Shown here piece by piece: positions 58,528-64,000 of a DNA stretch of 64,000 bases. Each line of letters begins with the position of its first letter. The first letter of the stretch is position 1. The DNA is from Albimonas sp963816545 (GTDB lineage Bacteria; Pseudomonadota; Alphaproteobacteria; Rhodobacterales; Rhodobacteraceae). The position numbers were made by a program, and so were the translations under genes. Location: positions 434,001 through 498,000 of the forward strand of contig CAWFLE010000001.1 of assembly GCA_963816545.1 (NCBI GenBank). The letters are read 5' to 3'. The notes beneath the pieces are model-generated. The model had not been told where the DNA came from. It searched no databases and saw only the letters and a list, made by a program, of their open reading frames with translations.

Positions 58528-59535
58528 TTAACGGAGCGCCGAGGCCGGACGGATCTCTCCGGCGCGGATGCCGCGGCGGTTGATGAGCGGCGGATTGAGC
58601 CGAAGCGCCACCTCCGGATGGGCGGGATCGGCAACCCCCAGCCCCACCAGGATGGCCGCCATGGCGCATTCCGAGGCCCGTGTGGCGCCGTCGTCGATCT
58701 TCAGCGCCACGCCCAGCCCCTTGCCGGGCAGGATCGCGACGAACACGCCCTCGGCCCCCGTCTTGATGGCCGCCGCGCCGTCGAGGGCGCGCATGAGGCC
58801 GGTGCAGGCGCGCCCCTCCCCGGCCACGAGGTCGGGGTGGGCGATCATCGCCCGGGTCAGGCGGCGCGCGGCATCGGCGCGCACTGGCGACATCCCCTCC
58901 GGCCGGGCCATGCGCGCGGCGGCGGTCGCCAGACCGCGCAGCGTCGAGGCGAAGTTCGGGGCGGAGCAGCCGTCGATGACGTGGCCGAGGTCCTCGTCCC
59001 CCGTCATCTCGTGGAAGGCGTGGCGGACCGCGTTCTGCACGGGATGATCCGGCTCGACATAGTCGGGGTCGATGGCGCCGCGGCCGCCGTGGAGATGCTT
59101 CGACAGGGTCAGGAAGCCGGAGTGCTTGCCCGAGCAGTTGTTGTGCGTCTGGTCCGGCGCGTGATGGCTGCACAGGAGGCGCGCATGCTCCGGCGGATCG
59201 TCCGGCATCTGCGGCCCGCAGCGCAGGTCGGCTTCCGACATGCCCAGTTCGGCCAGCCAACGGCGAACGCGCGCTGTATGGATCTCGGCCCCGTTATGGG
59301 AAGCGCAGGCGAGGGCGAGATGCTCCTCGGTCAGGCCGGCGGCGTCGGCGGCGCCGGATTCCACCAGCGGCAGCGCCTGGAGCATCTTGCAGGCCGAGCG
59401 CGGGAGGATGGTTCGCGACGGATCGCCCCAGGCGCGGACGACCTCTCCCGACGGGGTGCAGATGGCGGCAATTCCGCGATGGACGGATTCGAGAATGTCG
59501 CCGCGATGGATCTCGACGAGGGTTTCGGAGGTCAT
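58528..59535 (-). CDS. L-asparaginase II family protein (rhizobial type)
   Basis: The protein has 335 residues. It matches the Rhizobium-type (class 3) asparaginase family: LVEIHRGDILESVHRGIAAI and SRTILPRSACKMLQALPLVE at the start, then HNNCSGKHSGFLTLSKHL and GCSAPNFASTLRGLATAAAR. It hydrolyses asparagine to aspartate and ammonia in the cytoplasm. ATG 59535 overlaps the stop of the sigma-factor gene (ATGA). It is therefore expressed with that sigma factor, which is an unusual pairing. Confidence 0.87.
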   Translation of the reverse strand: MTSETLVEIHRGDILESVHRGIAAICTPSGEVVRAWGDPSRTILPRSACKMLQALPLVESGAADAAGLTEEHLALACASHNGAEIHTARVRRWLAELGMSEADLRCGPQMPDDPPEHARLLCSHHAPDQTHNNCSGKHSGFLTLSKHLHGGRGAIDPDYVEPDHPVQNAVRHAFHEMTGDEDLGHVIDGCSAPNFASTLRGLATAAARMARPEGMSPVRADAARRLTRAMIAHPDLVAGEGRACTGLMRALDGAAAIKTGAEGVFVAILPGKGLGVALKIDDGATRASECAMAAILVGLGVADPAHPEVALRLNPPLINRRGIRAGEIRPASALR

Positions 59536-60122
59536 TCCTGCAGCTCCTGAAAGAAATCGTCGCCCAGCGCCGTGCGCAGGCGGGCGAAGGCGAGGCGAAG
59601 GCGCGACTTCACGGTCCCGAGCGGAATGCCCTCCGCCTCGGCGATCTCCGCCTGGGTGAGACCGGCGAAGAAGGCGAGGCGGACGACGCGGCGCTGCTCC
59701 TCCGAGAGGGCGGCGAGCGACGCCCGGATCCGGCGGTCGCGGTCCGCGATCGCGGCGGCGGCGGACGGGTCCTGCGGCGGATCCGGCTGGAACAGCGGGT
59801 CGTCGGGGTCCGGCGCCGGCCGGCCGCCCTTGCGGAAGAAGTCGATCCGCCGGTTCCGGGCGATGGCGTAGATCCAGGTGGCGACCGAAGCCTTCGCCGG
59901 GTCGTACTGCGCGGCGCGCCGCCACACCGAAACCATGACGTCCTGCGTCGCCTCGTCCGCCATGTCGGGCGGCGCGCCGCCTTTCACGAGGAAGGCCTTG
60001 ATGCGCCCGGCATAGCGGCTGAACAGCTCCGCGAACGCGGTCCGGTCCGCGGCCTCCGCCACGCGGGCGAGGAGGGCGGCGTCCTCCTCGCAGGAGAGGT
60101 CGGCGGTCGGGTCGTCGGGCAT
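59532..60122 (-). CDS. ECF sigma factor (RpoE-like)
   Basis: The protein has 196 residues. Region 2 contains AFAELFSRYAGRIKAFLVKG, ATQDVMVSVWRRAAQYDPAK and TWIYAIARNRRIDFFRK, a complete sigma-2 with the core-binding and -10 motifs. Region 4 contains LSEEQRRVVRLAFFAGLTQA and 'GIPLGTVKSRLRLAFARLR'. It is close in style to alphaproteobacterial RpoE of the RpoE-ChrR pair. The zinc-binding anti-sigma ChrR that normally follows is missing; an asparaginase gene overlaps instead. How the sigma factor is held inactive is therefore unclear. Confidence 0.88.
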   Translation of the reverse strand: MPDDPTADLSCEEDAALLARVAEAADRTAFAELFSRYAGRIKAFLVKGGAPPDMADEATQDVMVSVWRRAAQYDPAKASVATWIYAIARNRRIDFFRKGGRPAPDPDDPLFQPDPPQDPSAAAAIADRDRRIRASLAALSEEQRRVVRLAFFAGLTQAEIAEAEGIPLGTVKSRLRLAFARLRTALGDDFFQELQE

Positions 60123-60408
60123 GCGCGCTGGAGGGTCCGTCGCTGAGGCTTGTCCGGCGGCCGCGCCCCCTCCGGCGCAGGAGGCCGGAACGGGGCAGGG
60201 AGCCTTGGTGGCGAGTCGGGCGGGCGCGGGCTGGCGCCGCGACCCGATTTGCGTCTAGATTACGCGCCATCGCGCCGACATGAAAGACGCGGCGGCGCGA
60301 CGCGGCGCGGCCCGGGGGCCGCCCCGGACTCCGGGAACCGGAGCCGGGACGGTCCGGGCCTGCGGCGGGAGCAGGACGGTACGGCGATACAGGCAAATCG
60401 AGGCGAGT

Positions 60409-60963
60409 ATGACAGCTGAGGCGATGCGCGGCGCGCCGCGCCGGACGGCGTTGGCTTTGGCGGCGGTCCTGACCGCCGCGGGGATGGCGGCGGCTCCGGC
60501 GACGGCGCAGCAGACCACCAACCGGGTGGAGGCCTTCCGCGACTGGTCGGTCTTCACGGCCGATGCGAACGGACCCGTGTGCTGGGTGGTGACGCAGCCG
60601 CAGAGCTCGGTCGCCAAGCGCGCCGGCAAGCCGGTGCAGGTGCGCCGCGGCGACATCTATCTGACGGTCGCGGTGCGCCCCCAGCAAGGCGTGAAGAACG
60701 AGATCGCCATGGTGGCGGGCTATCCCTTCAAGGACGGCTCCACGGTGAAGGCGGAGATCGGGTCCGACAGCTTCGACATGTTCACCGAAGGCGAGCATGC
60801 CTGGACCTACCCCAACGACGACGTGCAGATCATCGAGAAGCTGAAGGCCGGGACCACCGCGACGTTCACGGGCGAAAGCTCGCGCGGGACGACGACGATC
60901 GACCGGTTCTCGCTGCTCGGCTTCACGGATGCGCTTAACGCGGCCCAATCGCGCTGCAAGTGA
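60409..60963 (+). CDS. Invasion-associated locus B (IalB) family secreted protein
   Basis: This 184-residue protein has a signal peptide (ALALAAVLTAAGMAAAPATA). The body has the IalB pattern: FRDWSVFTADANGPVCWVVT, 'RRGDIYLTVAVRPQQGVKNE', GYPFKDGSTVKAEIGSDSFD and a final Cys in AAQSRCK that may pair with the Cys of VCW. IalB-like proteins are common in Alphaproteobacteria, including free-living ones. Despite the name, no invasion role should be assumed. ATG 60409 is chosen over an upstream ATG at 60280, which would bury the signal peptide. Confidence 0.82.
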   Translation: MTAEAMRGAPRRTALALAAVLTAAGMAAAPATAQQTTNRVEAFRDWSVFTADANGPVCWVVTQPQSSVAKRAGKPVQVRRGDIYLTVAVRPQQGVKNEIAMVAGYPFKDGSTVKAEIGSDSFDMFTEGEHAWTYPNDDVQIIEKLKAGTTATFTGESSRGTTTIDRFSLLGFTDALNAAQSRCK

Positions 60964-60976
60964 GGCGTTCGCCCGC

Positions 60977-61050
60977 GCGCCCCTTGGAAGAGGGGGGCGC
61001 CCGATGCTATATCGTCTGCTGACGCGCCCCCTGGCCCGACCGGGGGGCGC
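60977..61050 (+). terminator. Two tandem GC hairpins between the IalB gene and rlmN
   Basis: GCGCCCC/GGGGCGC (60977-60983, 60994-61000) and GCGCCCCC/GGGGGCGC (61024-61031, 61043-61050) are two similar stem-loops. The 23 bp between them include TATAT and may hold the rlmN promoter. No T-tract follows either stem, so termination is inferred from position only. Confidence 0.45.
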
Positions 61051-61107
61051 TGGCGTTTGAGGGCTGCGCCCTCGCGCCCCGAACGTCCGGAGCCGGAGGC
61101 CCGAGCC

Positions 61108-62286
<1,179 letters not shown>

Positions 62287-62290
62287 GGCC

Positions 62291-63175
62291 GTGGAGCGGC
62301 AGGTGACCCCGGAGACCTTCGGGCTCCGGCCCGACGTGGCGCTGTGGTCGGACGAGAAAGCCGCGCTGACCGCCCTGATCGTGGCGGCGCTTCTGGCGCT
62401 CCGCTGGGCGCTGATCCGCATGATCCGCCGCCGCAGCGGCGACGGCGAGATGTCCGAGGGCCAGCACCGGGCGCTCGCCTGGGTCCGCAACGGCGGGCTG
62501 CTGGTCGTGTTCGGCGTGATCTTCGCGCTCTGGCTGCCGGAGATCGAGGCCTTCGCGCTTTCGATCACGGCCTTCGTCGTGGCGGTGGTGATCGCGACGA
62601 AGGAGCTGATCATGTGCCTTGCGGGCGCGGCGCTTCGGACCACATCGGGCGCGTTCCGGTCCGGCGACTGGATCGAGGTGCAGGGCCGGTCGGGCGAGGT
62701 CGCGGACCAGACTCTGCTGTCCACCACCCTGTGGGAGTTCGACGAGACCCGGCAGGAATACACGGGCCGGCAGGTGACGCTGCCCAACAGCGTGTTCCTC
62801 GCGGCGCCGGTGGTGAACCACGGCTTCCGCCGCCGCTTCGTGTTCCACGAGTTCACCATCTTCTCGGAGCCGATCCCCACCGTCGAGGCCGCCCGCGACG
62901 CGATCCAGGCGGGGCTGGAGGCGGCCGCGACCGATTTCGCGCCGATCGCCGCCCGTTACGCCGCGACGGTGGAGAAGCGGTCCGGCATCCGCCTGCCTCC
63001 CGGCGCGCCGCGGGTGCGGGTCTGGACCACCGAGTTCGCCAAGCTCGCCTTCGAGGCGACCGTCTTCTGCCCCCGGGAGCGAGCGCTGGAGATGGAAACC
63101 GCGGGCCAGACGGCGTTTCAGGAATGGGTCGCGCGCCAGGACTGGCGCTTCGCGGGGACCGTCCCGAAGGGCTGA
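62291..63175 (+). CDS. MscS-like mechanosensitive channel family protein
   Basis: The protein has 294 residues. It starts at GTG 62291, 4 bp after rlmN, so they are coupled. Three hydrophobic segments (about 28-45, 70-85, 90-112) lead into the MscS beta domain: 'FRSGDWIEVQGRSGEVADQT' and GRQVTLPNSVFLAAPVVNHG. It is shorter than E. coli-type channels at both ends but keeps the pore-lining helix followed by the beta domain. It could be a small osmotic-release channel. Confidence 0.8.
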   Translation: MERQVTPETFGLRPDVALWSDEKAALTALIVAALLALRWALIRMIRRRSGDGEMSEGQHRALAWVRNGGLLVVFGVIFALWLPEIEAFALSITAFVVAVVIATKELIMCLAGAALRTTSGAFRSGDWIEVQGRSGEVADQTLLSTTLWEFDETRQEYTGRQVTLPNSVFLAAPVVNHGFRRRFVFHEFTIFSEPIPTVEAARDAIQAGLEAAATDFAPIAARYAATVEKRSGIRLPPGAPRVRVWTTEFAKLAFEATVFCPRERALEMETAGQTAFQEWVARQDWRFAGTVPKG

Positions 63176-63235
63176 GGGCTTGCGGGGGCGCGGCCCTTGC
63201 GCGACACAAGGGTCCCCAACGACAGGAGGAAGCCC

Positions 63236-64000
63236 ATGGCCCTGCCCGAGACGATGCGCGTGGTCGAGATCAGCGAGCCCGGCGGCCCCGAGGTGCTGAA
63301 GATCGCCGAGCGCGCGGTCCCGAAGCCCGGCGCGGGCGAGATCCTCATCAAGGTCGCCGCGGCGGGCGTGAACCGGCCGGACGCCATGCAGCGCGCTGGA
63401 AACTATCCCGTGCCGCCGGGCGCCTCGGACCTTCCGGGGCTTGAGGCGGCGGGGACGGTCGCGGCCGTCGGGCCGGCGGTCTCGCGCTGGAAGGAAGGCG
63501 ATCAGGTCTGCGCGCTGCTGCCGGGCGGGGGATACGCCGAATACGTGCTCACCCCCGCCGAACACGCCCTGCCCGTTCCTTCGAAGCTGTCGATGGAACA
63601 GGCCGCCTGCCTGCCGGAGACGTTCTTCACCGTCTGGATCAACGTCTTCGACCGCGTCGGCCTCAAGGGCGGCGAGACGCTGCTGGTCCATGGCGGCTCC
63701 TCCGGCATCGGCTCCACCGCCATCCAGCTCGCGGAGGCCATGGGCTGCCGCGTGTTCACCACGGTCGGGAGCCGGGAGAAGGCGGAGTTCTGCCTCGCCC
63801 TCGGGGCCGAGCGGGCGATAAACTACCGTGACGAGGACTTCGTGGAGGTGGTGAAGGAGCTGACCGAAGGACGCGGCGCGGACGTCATTCTCGACATGGT
63901 CGGCGGCGACTACATCCCCCGCAACATCGCGGCGCTGGCCGAGGACGGGCGGCTGAGCATCATCGCCTTCCTTCAGGGCCCGAAGGCCGAGGCCAATTTC
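63236..64000 (+). CDS. NAD(P)H quinone oxidoreductase, PIG3/TP53I3 type (3' end outside window)
   Basis: The first 255 residues of a zinc-independent MDR-family quinone oxidoreductase are visible. The start is MRVVEISEPGGPEVLKIAER; the PIG3-specific 'AGVNRPDAMQRAGNYPVPPG' follows; the nucleotide-binding loop is LLVHGGSSGIGSTAIQLA. ATG 63236 is 7 bp after GGAGGA. The enzyme reduces quinones with NADPH and is probably a detoxification gene. It is open to the window edge. Confidence 0.9.
   Translation, partial: MALPETMRVVEISEPGGPEVLKIAERAVPKPGAGEILIKVAAAGVNRPDAMQRAGNYPVPPGASDLPGLEAAGTVAAVGPAVSRWKEGDQVCALLPGGGYAEYVLTPAEHALPVPSKLSMEQAACLPETFFTVWINVFDRVGLKGGETLLVHGGSSGIGSTAIQLAEAMGCRVFTTVGSREKAEFCLALGAERAINYRDEDFVEVVKELTEGRGADVILDMVGGDYIPRNIAALAEDGRLSIIAFLQGPKAEANF

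Overview
The window is very GC-rich with dense, tightly coupled operons and few gaps. The gene content (XoxF-type methanol dehydrogenase, many TRAP transporters, type III CoA-transferases, an IalB-family protein, a RpoE-like ECF sigma factor, Tex, RlmN) fits an alphaproteobacterium, most likely a Rhodobacterales-type marine or soil heterotroph. This is inference from gene families; no rRNA or species marker is present. I saw no tRNA, rRNA, CRISPR array, integrase or insertion sequence. About ten genes carry apparent single-base frameshifts although the protein sequence stays well conserved on both sides. This points to either a draft-quality sequence or very recent decay, and these genes are reported as one locus each.

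Layout. (1) 1-7.4 kb: a lanthanide-type PQQ alcohol dehydrogenase module (xoxJ, xoxF), a PQQ-associated ABC system (permease, binding protein, beta-propeller protein, divergent ATPase) and a GlcG/HbpS-like secreted protein. (2) 7.5-12.2 kb: tex and a molybdopterin oxidoreductase of the biotin/TMAO/DMSO reductase group. Each lies next to one copy of a shared palindromic element. (3) 12.3-47 kb: a large catabolic region for acids handled as CoA thioesters. It contains a TAXI-TRAP importer, three CaiB-type CoA-transferase genes (one a two-domain fusion, the other two its split equivalent), an APH-family kinase, a TetR repressor, a complete Dpp-type ABC importer, two biotin-dependent carboxylases, five intact acyl-CoA dehydrogenases (including two alpha/beta-like pairs), an SDR, two enoyl-CoA hydratases, a VOC protein, a 3-hydroxyacyl-CoA dehydrogenase and an acyl-CoA ligase. 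(4) 47-52.8 kb: a GntR-headed operon with a second ligase and a DctPQM TRAP importer. (5) 53-64 kb: an unrecognised protein, a decayed TetR, an AEC transporter, a threonine-dehydratase-like enzyme, a haloacid dehalogenase, an HPt-like protein, an asparaginase, an ECF sigma factor, IalB, RlmN, a MscS-like channel and the start of a quinone oxidoreductase.

The main new observation is in region 3. A 14-bp palindrome with consensus CTGAC-4N-GTCAG (one half-site base varies in two copies) occurs six times in four intergenic regions and nowhere else I could find. At three of them it sits inside or directly over a good sigma-70 promoter, and at the fourth just downstream of a weaker one. These regions drive the TAXI-TRAP operon, the CoA-transferase operon, the divergent tetR/ABC-carboxylase operon and the divergent dehydrogenase/ligase operons. 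About 30 genes over 35 kb therefore look like one regulon of the central TetR protein.

The likely flow is uptake by TAXI-TRAP and/or the ABC importer, activation by ligase or CoA-transferases, alpha/beta-dehydrogenation by paired dehydrogenases, hydration and oxidation, and carboxylation of a branched or short acyl-CoA. A kinase plus ACAD10/11-like dehydrogenase may handle 4-hydroxyacyl-CoAs. The substrate cannot be read from the sequence.
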